Assembly (NCBI GenBank): GCA_907164885.2
Contig: OU015495.1
Location: 1,764,230-1,828,229 of the forward strand
Source of the DNA: Dolomedes plantarius
Lineage: Eukaryota > Arthropoda > Arachnida > Araneae > Dolomedidae
Reading direction: 5' to 3'
Length of the DNA stretch: 64,000 nucleotides
The notes under the pieces are model-generated. The model saw nothing but the letters and a program-made list of their open reading frames with translations, made no database searches and had not been told where the DNA came from. A program made the translations under genes and the position numbers. Position 1 is the first letter of the stretch. Every line of letters begins with the position of its first letter. Below, one piece after another: positions 1 to 10,088 of this stretch.

Positions 1-1315
1 GTTCTCACATCCGCGCCTCCTGTTGTCATTTGCTAGTCGTCTTTCAGCCAGTCGTCTGACATCTGGCGCCATTCGCCCCTTTGACTCGTGCCAGAAAACC
101 GCTTCCGAAGCGAGCTCCACGATTGGCGAGAACACCGTTTACACATTCGACTCTCCACTATCGCGACTGTGTAAATGCGGTGTAAAAGGAATAAGGAATG
201 AATTATTAAAATCCAGAAAATCCTCTATTTGAATCATTTGAAATATTCATAATAAAAAAACTTATATTGAATGATTAAGCTTCTATATTACGGAAATGTC
301 TCCTTTACAGTATTTTCAGCATTAGCGACTAATTGGAAATTTCTTATTAAAATCTGCAATCAGGAATTTACAAGAATTGCTTGAAAATATTTCTTTATAT
401 AAGACAGATATCGGAGATGTATTGCTTACTTAAATTATGTTTGATCCTGAACCGATATGTTAATGTTATATTTTTTAGTATGTATCTTTGTGCGGTTGTA
501 TACATTAGATAATAAATGTTTTAATTCGTGAGAATTATGAACGAAAAGTAAAGGATCCATTAATAATGCAATACTGGACGTAATATGTTAAAGCTGATCA
601 AAGAAAGTTCAAATGTGAATACCATCACGTTAATTTTCTATAGCTGTTACCTCAAGAAAAACTGTATTAGAAATGTGTCTAGATAATTTTTAAATACAGC
701 CAAAAGTGTAATTTTAAATAGTAAAATATTTCTTTTTAGAATACGTTTAAAGAAACAAATATTATGTTATACTTGAAAACAATAATTGCCTCGTTTCATG
801 GTGTGTTATTTCCAAGACCCCAGGACATTTTGTACTTGATTCGACTCTCTTATCGTATAAAGCAAAGCTTTCCGGTTAATAACTCCCATAGCGAGGTTTC
901 CAGAATATTTTGTCTCGCTGCTCTTCGGAAAAAGCCGTGTAGTAGGCATATTTACTCTGCCGTTTTGATGATTCGGCGTCAGGACGTCTGCTCTTGCATG
1001 CCTCTGCGAAATTTTCTGGAATTGGGTTGCGTCTAGCAGCAAATTTCTTTTATCATTCTGTCTCTGCCATCCACTAAACTGCGTATAACGAATATTGCCT
1101 GAATATTTGCCAAAAGACTTCATGTGTTTCTACTTGCTTCGGTGTTAAAAACTGCATGTCATGGCTTTAAGATGTGTTGAGAACTCACGTTCATTGGTTA
1201 ATTAAGCAACTCGGTCCTGTATAATCATGGGAAAAAGGGGCGGCACTTTTTTTCTCTAATTATGAGAATTTTCTCTGAAATTCGCTTCCAAACGTTGACC
1301 GCGAAATTTCTATGC
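1..1315. other. Unassigned sequence at window start
   Basis: The first 200 bp are CpG-richer than the rest; small open frames exist on both strands (23-232 plus, 806-1123 minus) but match nothing I recognise. The remainder is AT-rich with no termini or repeats visible. Confidence 0.4.
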
Positions 1316-1323
1316 ATTACTCA

Positions 1324-1789
1324 CAGTGGCGTAGCAAGCATAACTGGCGCCCGGGGCACGATACCTTTGTGGCGCCCCCCCCCTGAAAAACATATAGTAA
1401 TATAATATATAGACCCTATATTGGCGCCCTCGATAAACATATAATAACGTAATATATATACCTTATATTGGCACTCCCCCCCCCCCCGAAAAGCATATAG
1501 TAACATAATATAGACCTTATGTTGGTGCCCTCCCCTAAAAACATATAGTAATATAATTATAGACCTTATATTGGCGCCCCCCACAAAATAATATAGTAAT
1601 ATAATATATAGACCTTATATTGGTGCCCTCCCCTGAAAAACATATAGTAATATAATATATAGACCTTATATTGGCATCCACCTCGAAAACATATAGTAAT
1701 ATAATATATGGATCTTACATTGGCGCCCCTCTGCGAGTGGCGCCCGGGGCATGATAGACCCCCTTCCCCCCCCCTTTGCTACGCCACTG
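1324..1789. mobile_element. hAT-type MITE with internal minisatellite
   Basis: The termini are cagtggcgtagc and gctacgccactg, flanked by a perfect 8-bp duplication attactca (1316-1323 and 1790-1797), as expected for hAT elements. Subterminal gcgcccggggca motifs occur at both ends. The middle holds seven tandem units of about 49-54 bp, each an AT-rich core ending in accttatattggcgcc. A sister copy at 9004-9175 has the same ends but lacks the array. Confidence 0.88.
1379..1730. repeat. Seven-unit minisatellite inside hAT MITE
   Basis: Imperfect tandem units share a core of acatatagtaatataatata followed by a C-rich spacer (ttggcgccccc). Poly-C lengths differ between units, suggesting slippage. 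Confidence 0.8.
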
Positions 1790-1886
1790 ATTACTCAGTA
1801 AATTAAGTTTTTATTTTTGTCGCATAAAAGGAATTCTGGTCACATCTCAAATAATCAAACCGCAGCTCGGCCCTTTTTGATTTTAA

Positions 1887-2486
1887 CCCTTACGTCGGCT
1901 TATCGGTCTAGGAGACCGCTATTGCACCTGTTCTGAAGGGTGGGGTGGGGGTGATCAGACTGTTGAGGGTTTGTGAGTTCATCAGTCGGGTCCTGACTTT
2001 CAAGTACAGCACATCGGAGATTTTCGCCCGCTCGTATTTTACCGGTAAATTTAATCTTTGTAAAACATAGCCGGTCTTTTGGACCAATGAGCCTTGAACT
2101 GATTTAAATTTTTGCCGGTCTGTATGACCGATATGCCTTGAACCGTACTAATTATCTGTCGGTCTGCATGCATTCTATTTCCAAGATCTTTGTTTTATTG
2201 TTGTAGCTAGCATGGCTGGAAGAATTCCTCCTGTTTCACAACGAACCAGACATTTTGTCTCTCTCGCGCTATCACAGATTGAGGAATCGGATTCTGAAAT
2301 TTTTGTTGAATAATCTATTTTTTATTTACCCTTTTCAAGGATGGGAGGTGACAGTAGTTTTGCATTGATGACTTATAACTGCGAAAAACTTTAAAAAATA
2401 GGAAAATATCCTAATTTTATAGCGTGGCGGTCTATGAGACCGATGAGCTGGGGAACAGTATAAACACATATGAGCCGACGTAAGCG
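1887..2486 (+). mobile_element. piggyBac-like element, internally deleted
   Basis: The ends cccttacgtcggctt and gagccgacgtaagcg lie between TTAA copies at 1883-1886 and 2487-2490, the piggyBac target. Several cggtct...agaccg-type inverted motifs recur (about 1903, 2070, 2116, 2428). At 2212 an ATG opens a 33-codon frame starting MAGRIPPVSQRTRHFVSL and containing acidic EESDSE, plausible as a transposase N-terminus, then stops. The rest of the transposase is missing, so this is a non-autonomous derivative. Confidence 0.82.
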
Positions 2487-2490
2487 TTAA

Positions 2491-3626
2491 GAAGGTAGAG
2501 TTGTGACTGAAATGCCTTGAACTTCCAGTTAAATAGTTTGTAAGGAATGGAGTTCAAAACAGGAGAGTTATTTCTATGGCTTGGATATTTCAGTCTGAAG
2601 AATGCCGTTCTCGAGACGTCATGACCAAGATTCGAGCCTTTCTTAGCTGGTAGTTGTTAGAGTGGTAACTCACCTTTGTAAAAGACCGCAGTGAACGTAT
2701 ATTCATTCTAAAACAACAGATCAGTAAGCAAATTTTATAATAAGGTATAGGGGGGGGGGAGAAAGGCAACTCTAGCAAATTATTCAACTACTGATGATCC
2801 TTTGTTTTCCTTTTTGAAATTCAGGAAAATTCAGTTTTTCATCTTTATTTTCGAATAGTTAAAGTTTAAAATATTGTTTGCAGCTTGTAGAATTTATCTC
2901 TCTACAATTGGGTTATGTTTTATTTGCAGTTCACTTAAAGGCCAAAATGTATCGAAATCAGAGTTGTTTATTGATTATTGGTAAGGCATTTTTAAGCAGC
3001 AAAATAAGTAAACAATTTTCTTAAAATTAAATATTTAATTTCTTTAAAATAAAAATTATCTTTAATATATTTTTATTAACTTCTACATTCTCAAAACTTT
3101 TGAGAGATTCAAATTAAACTTCTTCAGCTTTTAATAAATACTTTTAATAAGTTTTAAAACATAAATTAAACATTTATTACTTTTAACATTTATTACTATT
3201 GTTTAATAACAAATTCATTATATGAGAATATATAAAAGAGAATGAAGGTAGAAGAATAGTTCAACAAAGAAAAATTCGATAAATATATTTAACATTCTAA
3301 TATTTTAAAATTATTTTAATGTTTATAATTAAACTAATATTATAACCTTATAAAAATTTGTGAATGATAATTTGTAATAGTACATGCAATAATTTAATTA
3401 AATACGCATTTGAATAAGAAGATTCCATAATTAGAAATTAATAAGTGCATTGTGTTAATTATTTAAAAATTCTATATTTTTTCATCATGTACTAAAAAAT
3501 ATACAATTTATTCGGGTCTGGGGATTTTTAAACGTGGTAATGGTTAACGATTCCCTTAAATAAAATAGCGGGTTAAAACTACCCTTAATCGATTTATTTT
3601 TACAAATAAACATTAATTATACATCT

Positions 3627-3629
<3 letters not shown>
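2491..3629. other. AT-rich spacer, no element recognised
   Basis: Mostly very AT-rich sequence, with a short poly-G run near 2750. I see no coding sequence or paired termini. Confidence 0.4.
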
Positions 3630-3680
<51 letters not shown>

Positions 3681-3687
3681 TATATAG
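3630..3687. repeat. (TA)n microsatellite
   Basis: Near-uninterrupted TA dinucleotides with one tgta interruption at 3661. Confidence 0.95.
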
Positions 3688-4340
3688 TATACGAAAATTT
3701 ACCAATAAACAAAAAAAGTCACCTTTCAACTCATTTCCTTAAAAAAACAAGGCAAAAAGAATGTTGTGAGTTGTAGCTTACATTAAGGTTCAATCCATTC
3801 AATCTTCCTAAATGAAATGCCTCCTCGGTTGTTTGAAAACATTTTGCTTATATTTACCGTTTTTCCTTAACATTAAATAAATTCCTTCATTTATTTATGC
3901 TCGGTTGCATTTAATCTATCATTCTTTTAAGGAAACGTCTCTAATTTTTTTTTCTTATTATTCACCTGTCTGGATATCAACTGGATGCTTTCCGAAAGTC
4001 ATTAAACTTTGCGGCATCGCAGGGGTTTGCGTGCCTACTGGCGGGTAGCTTATAAAGACAGTCTTGCTTCGAGAGGAAATGTGACTTCACTTATTGGAAG
4101 TACATTTTTGAAGGATAGAGTAATTAGCAGGAAATCAGCAATTGAGTTTTTTAATTAAAAATCCGGGAAATTTACTCACAAGGATATATATATATATAAC
4201 AAGGTAAGTGACATCTCACATCCGGCGCAGTTCCTTTCACGACTCACTCTTCCAGAGGATCACTAAATTGTCAGTAAAGGGGGGCGGGGAGTGTCTTATA
4301 GTTACAGCAAACATGGTTTTTTTAGAAAACTAGCTTCGCA
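3688..4340. other. Spacer, no element recognised
   Basis: Mixed AT-rich sequence with a short (TA)n at about 4180-4197. No ORF or paired termini seen. Confidence 0.4.
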
Positions 4341-4348
4341 ACGAAATC

Positions 4349-5666
4349 ACAGAAGGTCGTTCGCACTTTATGAAAACGATTTTGATAATTAAGTTTTATG
4401 TATAAATGCCGTATTTTTGCGGCGATTTGCTTCTATCTGATAGCCATGGTTCTTGACAATAGCTCTAGCTCGCATTTTCCATGTAACTGAATTTTCCAGT
4501 AAACTTTTTCTTAGTACTATCATGTCAATTTTACCCTATTCCTCTTGGACCTTTTTCCAAAGTCCGTTCAGTGTTCTTGAATGCCGTTTTCCTAAGGCTC
4601 GCTTTAATAAACCGAAAGCGCAAAAGTCCATTGGAGAAGAGTCAGGTGATTTTACAGGTATTTAATTAAATGGGATACACTTTATTCCTGTTTCTGATTC
4701 TTTCTCTGCTAAATAAGCGGCAATTGATTTAGACGTGTGACTAGAGACTTTGTGCATATGAAGCTCAACTTTATCAATGTCCTTTCCCTATAAGGCTGGA
4801 ATTTCTTCTTCAAAAATTGGTTCTAAAATGTTCTGCTGATAGTAGAGTGAATTAATTTTGGCTTTACTTGAGACTTTTTTGATTTTTAATTTTCCTTTGT
4901 AACAAAATCCTGCAAGTATCATAAATTCCTTTGTGAACTTTTCTGTACACTGACGAAGTCATTTCGTACGGTCATTCCCGTCAGTTGAGCAAAAGAAAAT
5001 TGATCTTTTTTCATTACATTTACTTAAATACACCCATGCCTCATCGAATGTTACAACAAACTTCCATTTTTTAGCAGCTAGGTGTTTTTCATAGTATAAT
5101 TTTCTACATTTATTTTTCTTTCAGCAATATGCTTTGTCAAAAGCAGATGAATTTTAGGTTTGAACATCTTTTTTAACTTCAAATCTTTATGAATGATTTT
5201 ACTTACAGTGCCAGAAGACCTTCCTAGTTTCGATGCAATGGATCTTTGAGTCGGCGGATTTTTTTTTAGGATCAGAGACTTCATTTTCTTGATATTTACC
5301 TGCGTTCGAACAGTCTTAGGATGAGGTTTCGCGGTCATGTTTTCATTTTTGCTTTCAGTTACTTTTTTTCCCTTTCAAATTTAATATATTATAATACCTT
5401 TTTTTTAAAATTCCATAACCGCGATTTTTACACTGCTTTATAATTTGTTGATACGAATATTTCTCCTCGGAAAGCTCAGTTACGTAACCTTCGACCCATC
5501 TATCAATTTTAAGAGGCCTTTTCAAAATAAATCTTTTATTTTACATTCCAAACAAACCAAAACAATAGCAGACTATTATTCTGAAGTTGCTAAATTTTTA
5601 TATCAAAATGCAAATGACAAAAATAAATTACAAAATCTTTTCCATAAACTGCGAACGACCTTCTGT
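4349..5666 (-). mobile_element. Decayed mariner/Tc1-superfamily transposon
   Basis: The terminal inverted repeats acagaaggtcgttcgca (4349 onward; inverted copy ending at 5666) match over about 26 bp with two mismatches. They enclose a full-length but dead transposase relic on the minus strand. I could not identify an intact TA duplication at the boundaries, so the outermost bases may have changed. Confidence 0.88.
4389..5546 (-). pseudogene. mariner-like transposase pseudogene
   Basis: The minus strand encodes a transposase in pieces. An N-terminal part contains the helix-turn-helix segment PTQRSIASKLGRSSGTVSKI (around 5200-5250). The first catalytic block is TFDEAWVYL near 5044. The second block reads HMHKVSSHTS (about 4735-4760), where the usual acidic residue is histidine. 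The third block is KSPDSSPMDF near 4640, and the C-terminus reads RARAIVKNHGYQI near 4450. The second and third catalytic positions are 36 residues apart, nearer the D37D (maT-like) spacing than classic DD34D mariners. At least four in-frame stops and a frameshift near 5090 make it non-functional. The annotated start is an ATG at 5546 followed at once by a stop. Confidence 0.9.
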
Positions 5667-5789
5667 TTTGATTTTTTTTAATTCTCATGAGGCTGTAAGG
5701 ACTTTGCCTTAAATAAATGACTGCCAGCCTTTTTGGATTTAATGCTTTAATTGCATTTCTCGACGAAATACAGGCTATTTACAATATAT

Positions 5790-6359
5790 ATAAAAAATTT
5801 AAATTCGTGGGTTCATGGCATCGACGTGGAAGGTCAGACTTGGGTTGTCGCTGCGCTCATTCAAGTCTATCTAGGCCCGACAGCATCTCTCTCCAGCGTC
5901 ACTCTGAATAACTTAATCTCTGAATCTCTGACTTTTTGACTCGCGTTCGGTGACTTTATATACCTTAGCTGAACGTTCTCGAAAGGTCTGGAAAACGTCT
6001 TCTTTCTTTATTCAGTTACGTTCCTAGATGACTAGACGCCTCCGGTCGACAACTTCCTTTTTGTAGCTGACGAACTGTTCTGTGAGCTGTCAGTAGCACA
6101 TCCGGTCTTTATGTCGCCAGGCGACAGTCTGTCTGCAGCCGTCTAAATCAATTATGGGCAGTCTAAATCAATTATATCACAAACCGCGTTGACTGGTCTT
6201 CTCAGAAATTCCATACACAAAATTCGCTATTGTACGGGCGTCGTGACAAGGCATAAATGGGAGTCGACATAGGTAAATACTTGTAGAGGCTGACATTTCA
6301 TCATAGCCATCGGCTAATTATAGTACACATAATTAAGAGAACGTAAGGGTGGTGTTACA
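5790..6359 (-). mobile_element. Possible solo LTR (minus strand)
   Basis: Read on the minus strand, the block begins tgtaacaccaccc at 6359, a start typical of gypsy-type LTRs. It contains a TATA motif (gtatataaag, about 5955-5965) about 400 bp downstream. The 3' boundary and a 5-bp target duplication could not be fixed. It could equally be unrelated unique DNA. Confidence 0.3.
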
Positions 6360-6527
6360 TTCACGGGCTATTTTCCGGTTCACTCGATCTTTTCTCTTAC
6401 ACTGGGTAGACAGGGGGCTGTAGGGTTGTTTTATTTTATCCTGCAACTACGAGCTTCACAAGATTGCATTTTATCACTTGGATGGCAGTTCGTTTTCTCG
6501 TGTCTACTTCTGCCTGTACGCTATTAA

Positions 6528-7164
6528 CCCTCAAACGGTACAGTGGTTTGAGGCGAAATAGATGGTATGGTCGTGTCGGATCCGACCCGTTCTTTCCTTT
6601 TTTTTATGAGATTTTTGGTAGAAATTAGTACAGAATAAGCATTTTTGTTGCGTAATAACATTTATTGATAATATTTTACATGAAATAAAACCTTTTTTGT
6701 ACAAAAAATGACCAACGAATTGTAATTTTGCTAAACAAAGAAAATCTCTTTGGCATTTACATAGAATGTTGTATATATTAGGTCTAATATGTAATTTAGT
6801 CTACCTAGTTTTAGAAGCTAGTGAAACCAACTTTCCGAGCACATAAGTGTAAAAAATAAAATACACTGACAATAAAATATACTGACATAAAATATACTGA
6901 CTTTTTTGGCTTTCAAAATCGAAATAATAAAAAAAAATAAAAAATCTAAAATAAAAAATATTTAAAATGACTAGTGGTCATAAATAATGTTTTTCAACAG
7001 TCACTCATATTTACTTATTCCTATATCTAGTAGGGTGGTCTAGTAGGTCTATCTGGTAGGGTTCCTTGTCGACTCGATGTCTTGCAATGAAAGGGGAGAG
7101 TACGGGAGGGGGAAGCACACCCTTGTGTCGGATCCGACCGTCCACCCACTGTATAGTTTGAGGG
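6528..7164. mobile_element. piggyBac-like non-autonomous element
   Basis: Left end TTAA (6524-6527) then ccctcaaacggtacagtgg; right end ccactgtatagtttgaggg then ttta, a damaged TTAA. Each end carries the subterminal palindrome gtcggatccgac (about 6575 and 7127). The interior is AT-rich with no transposase recognised. The tip differs from the element at 1887, so it is a second family. Confidence 0.75.
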
Positions 7165-7167
7165 TTT

Positions 7168-7350
7168 AGGCTCGGTGCACACGAGTTAGTTCAACTCTAC
7201 TGTATGATCGCAACTGCGGTGCCGCAACGACACCGGATCGCTCGTGTGCAGGCGTCGTCCGTGTGAGTCGGTTAGTTCAACTCAATGTACTGCCTGATCG
7301 CAACTGCGGTGCCGCAACGACACCGGATCGCTCGTGTGCACCGAGCCTAA
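7168..7350. mobile_element. Short TIR MITE with internal tandem duplication
   Basis: Perfect 20-bp inverted ends start ttaggctcggtgcacacgag near 7166 and finish at its complement near 7350. The interior is a tandem duplication of about 85 bp (gttagttcaactc ... ggatcgctcgtgtgca, at about 7184 and 7270). It abuts the right end of the piggyBac-like element, apparently inserted in that element's TTAA. Confidence 0.75.
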
Positions 7351-7760
7351 GTGCAAACAAACGTAGGAGATTTTGACAGAAAAGATTTTGATTATACCGT
7401 ATATGGAGTCTATGCTATAAGGAGATTTCTTCGCCAGCCGCAAAGGAAAGCCGTTGTCCTGGGGGGAAAAAAACCTCCATGAATGTGATACTGCCATAAT
7501 ATACTTACAAATGCCGTAAAAATTCGTTTTGGCATGAGCCGTGAAGGAGTACTGTAATAATTATATATTATCGTTAATCCACAATGATAAAATTAAAAAA
7601 GTGTTCGGATACGCGCCCTCGGATCGATGCCACCGGCTGACGGGTGAGACCATCCCATTCATATCTTAAACTTGGAAAATAGTAATAACGCATGTAGGTC
7701 AGATTTTGTTTCTTTGGCAGCTGCTAGTTTTCAGTAAAGGTTCCAAAAAGTATTCAATTA
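7351..7760. other. Spacer, no element recognised
   Basis: No coding sequence or paired termini are apparent. At 7761 a tip-like motif ttaccgtatttttcggacca begins, with partial complement ttttatggtccgg near 7827; this may be a damaged TIR element. Confidence 0.35.
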
Positions 7761-7907
7761 CCGTATTTTTCGGACCATAAGACGCACTTTTTACATAAAA
7801 ATATCGACTTAAAATCGGGGTGAGTTTTATGGTCCGGAGGTAACATTAAAATAAAATGAATATTTTATTACATATATTTTGTACATTTATTATATATATG
7901 TTATATT

Positions 7908-7943
<36 letters not shown>

Positions 7944-7962
7944 TTATTTATTTATATATATA

Positions 7963-8145
7963 TACCGGGTGTCCCAAAAATGACCGACGATTTGAAAAAT
8001 CAATTAAAGAAAAACGAAAGGTGATAGAAATGTACGGTTTGTTGCATTCTGCTTTGGTAACCAGGGAATTTTTACTCACCAATTTTCAAAATTAGTTACA
8101 AAGTCCGTCAACAGATGGCGCTGCTGACTGGGAAAACTATAAAAC
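7963..8145. mobile_element. Truncated mariner/Tc1-type terminus between TA tracts
   Basis: A tip-like ccgggtgtcccaaaaatgac follows (TA)n directly and is joined after about 180 bp to another (TA)n. No matching right end is present. Confidence 0.4.
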
Positions 8146-8489
8146 AATATATATATATATATATATATACCTACAGGGTGATTTTTTTTAAACTGACACT
8201 ACTCAGAGCCCTCTGTGGCGCGATCTATCAACCGGAATTCCACCAAAATTAATACAGGGGCTAAGGACGACACGGGAAAGAGTTCCGTGAAAAAAAATAG
8301 TTCCAGAAGTCACCGATAGGGGGAAATATGGTGCTGTTGTTGTCGGCGCACCCGGCAACAATATTTGCATAAAAGGCAAGTAAAACATCAAAATACAAAT
8401 TCATGACTACGTAGTCGACAGCAGCGGCTGTATTTTGGAGTATAAAGCGCGGAACCTGTTTCTCCTTCGTTTTAAAGAAGATAAAGTCA

Positions 8490-8757
8490 TCTGTCACTTT
8501 TTTAAACTTGCTTGGCCACCTCGCTCCCCGGACCTAATCCATGTGACATTTTTCTGTGGGGTTATTTAAAGTCTAAGGTGTATCTAGGTGGAGTCTCGAA
8601 GTTGGAGGTCCTAAAGGACAACATATTCCGGACTTTGATGAACATTCCTGGTGACATGTTACGCTTGGCCGTTGAGAACGTAGTGTTCAGGATGCAGTGT
8701 GTCGTCCACCAGGACGGTGGTCACATTGAAGGAGGGAGAAGTGAATTTGCTGCATAA
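8490..8757 (+). pseudogene. DDE transposase C-terminal remnant
   Basis: The third catalytic block is visible across a frameshift: SPDL in one frame, and PGPNPCDIFLWGYLKSKVYL in the next. It continues through LKDNIFRTLMNIPGDMLRLA and a QDGGHIE tail ending at a stop at 8757. This is the usual C-terminal layout of mariner/Tc1-related transposases (SPDL.PCDFFLWG ... GGHIE). N-terminal and first catalytic regions are absent, replaced by the inverted arm. Confidence 0.8.
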
Positions 8758-9003
8758 AGTGGTGTTGAAGTGGAATTTTTTTGTTATTTATTTGTCTGCT
8801 TACAACTTTTTCGGTATTCATCCCTTATCTTTATAGCTCGAAATACTGGCGCTGCTGTCGACTACGTAGTCGTGAATTTGTATTTTGATGTTTTACTTGC
8901 CTTTTCTCGGGTGCGTTGACAACAACAGCTCCATGTTTCCCCTATCGACGACTTTCGGAACTAATTTTTTTTTCACGGAAACTCTTTCCCATGTCGTCCT
9001 TTG

Positions 9004-9175
9004 CAGTGGCGTAGCGAGCATAACTGGCGCCCGGGGCACGATACCTTTATGGCGCCCCCCATATAAAAATTTAAATTTTCCGAAATATCTTATTTGTCTT
9101 GAACCATTTGGAGCCCCTCTGCGAGTGGCGCTGGGGCATGAAAGACCCCCTTGCCCCCCTCTCGCTACGCCACTG
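9004..9175. mobile_element. hAT-type MITE (short sister of 1324-1789)
   Basis: Ends cagtggcgtagc and gctacgccactg with an 8-bp duplication gtcctttg / gtccttag (7 of 8 match). It sits inside the right arm of the long-TIR transposon; the uninterrupted target can be read in the copy near 37096. Confidence 0.86.
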
Positions 9176-9284
9176 GTCCTTAGTCCCTCTACCAATTTTG
9201 GTGGAATTCCGGCTGATAGATCGCTCTACAGATGGCTCTGTGTAGTGTCAGTTGAAAAAAAAATCACCCTGTGTATATACTATA

Positions 9285-9287
<3 letters not shown>

Positions 9288-9377
<90 letters not shown>
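9288..9377. repeat. (TA)n microsatellite
   Basis: About 45 TA units at the right edge of the long-TIR transposon. Long IYIYIY open frames here are artefacts. Confidence 0.95.
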
Positions 9378-9379
<2 letters not shown>

Positions 9380-9670
9380 CTTTATTAAGTAAGAAATTGA
9401 AAATATCTTTATATACGCCACAAAAGGCAAAATATTCTTTTCTAAAAATCCTCCCATAAATTTGAGGTGCGTTCAAAGAAATACGGAAATACGGTACGTC
9501 TGAGAATATTCGTCAGACAAACAGAGATTGTTCGCGAGTTTATTTATTGGTGTTGGACATTGTGCCATAGCTTGAAAAGACCGTTTCGTTCTTGTAAAGA
9601 GTGCCCTGAGATCATTTCCTGGAATTTAATTTTAATTTGATTTTTTTTTATAAGTTCCGCCGAAATATTA

Positions 9671-10059
9671 CCGTAAAATCTTGAGTCTAATACGCACTTT
9701 TTTTTCACATTTTGGTGTGCAAAAATGAGGTTGCGTATTACATTCCTGTAATTAAAAAAAACGTAGTTTTAAACATTGAATAAACGACAAACAATAGATG
9801 AGCTGTATTCTAGGGAAAGTGATTAAGACTGATAATTTCACTGTACTGTTTGTTTTGAATTAAAAATTTAAGGTTTTTTTCTACCGAATTTGTCATTTTC
9901 GTTTATTTTTATTACAAATTTTATTTATATTAATAAATATTTGTGCAATTTTTAAATAAAATATTGAAAAGTTATGGGTGCGTATTATAGGCGAATTTTA
10001 ATTTTTGCCGAAAATTTCGCGGAAAATCAGGCATGCATATTATAGTCAAGATTTTACGG
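9671..10059. mobile_element. TIR MITE, ccgtaaaatctt family, complete copy
   Basis: Ends ccgtaaaatcttgagtctaa and the complement ending tcaagattttacgg, with TA on both sides. The interior has no recognised gene. A second, truncated copy in the opposite orientation starts at 63341. Confidence 0.78.
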
Positions 10060-10088
10060 TAATTAATACTTTAACTTACGGTAATTAA

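Larger units (their letters stand above)
8174..9271 (+). mobile_element. Long-TIR transposon with transposase remnant
   Basis: Ends are cagggtgattttttttaaac and the complement ending tcaccctg. Inverted arms of about 270 bp run inward to ctacgtagtcgac near 8410 and 8862. The loop carries the last part of a transposase. The right arm is broken by a hAT MITE (9004-9175). Both outer flanks are (TA)n tracts. A larger copy in opposite orientation lies at 34350-37792. Confidence 0.88.

Noticed and set aside
8885..9388. 167-codon plus-strand frame
   Set aside because: It crosses a transposon arm, a hAT MITE and a (TA)n tract; it is a chance frame.
9264..9476. Long IYIYIY or YIYIYI open frames here and at other (TA)n tracts (13789, 15163, 22352, 55884, 57343)
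   Set aside because: TA repeats have no stops in some frames on both strands; these are not proteins.
9466..9650. Mariner terminus near gaggtgcgttcaaagaaat
   Set aside because: No second terminus or transposase was found; similarity is too short.
10054..10066. A third ttacggtaattaa just left of the ORF1 element, possibly undermining the target duplication
   Set aside because: It belongs to the end of the neighbouring TIR MITE; the 14-bp match with the leading c occurs only at 10075 and 11938.
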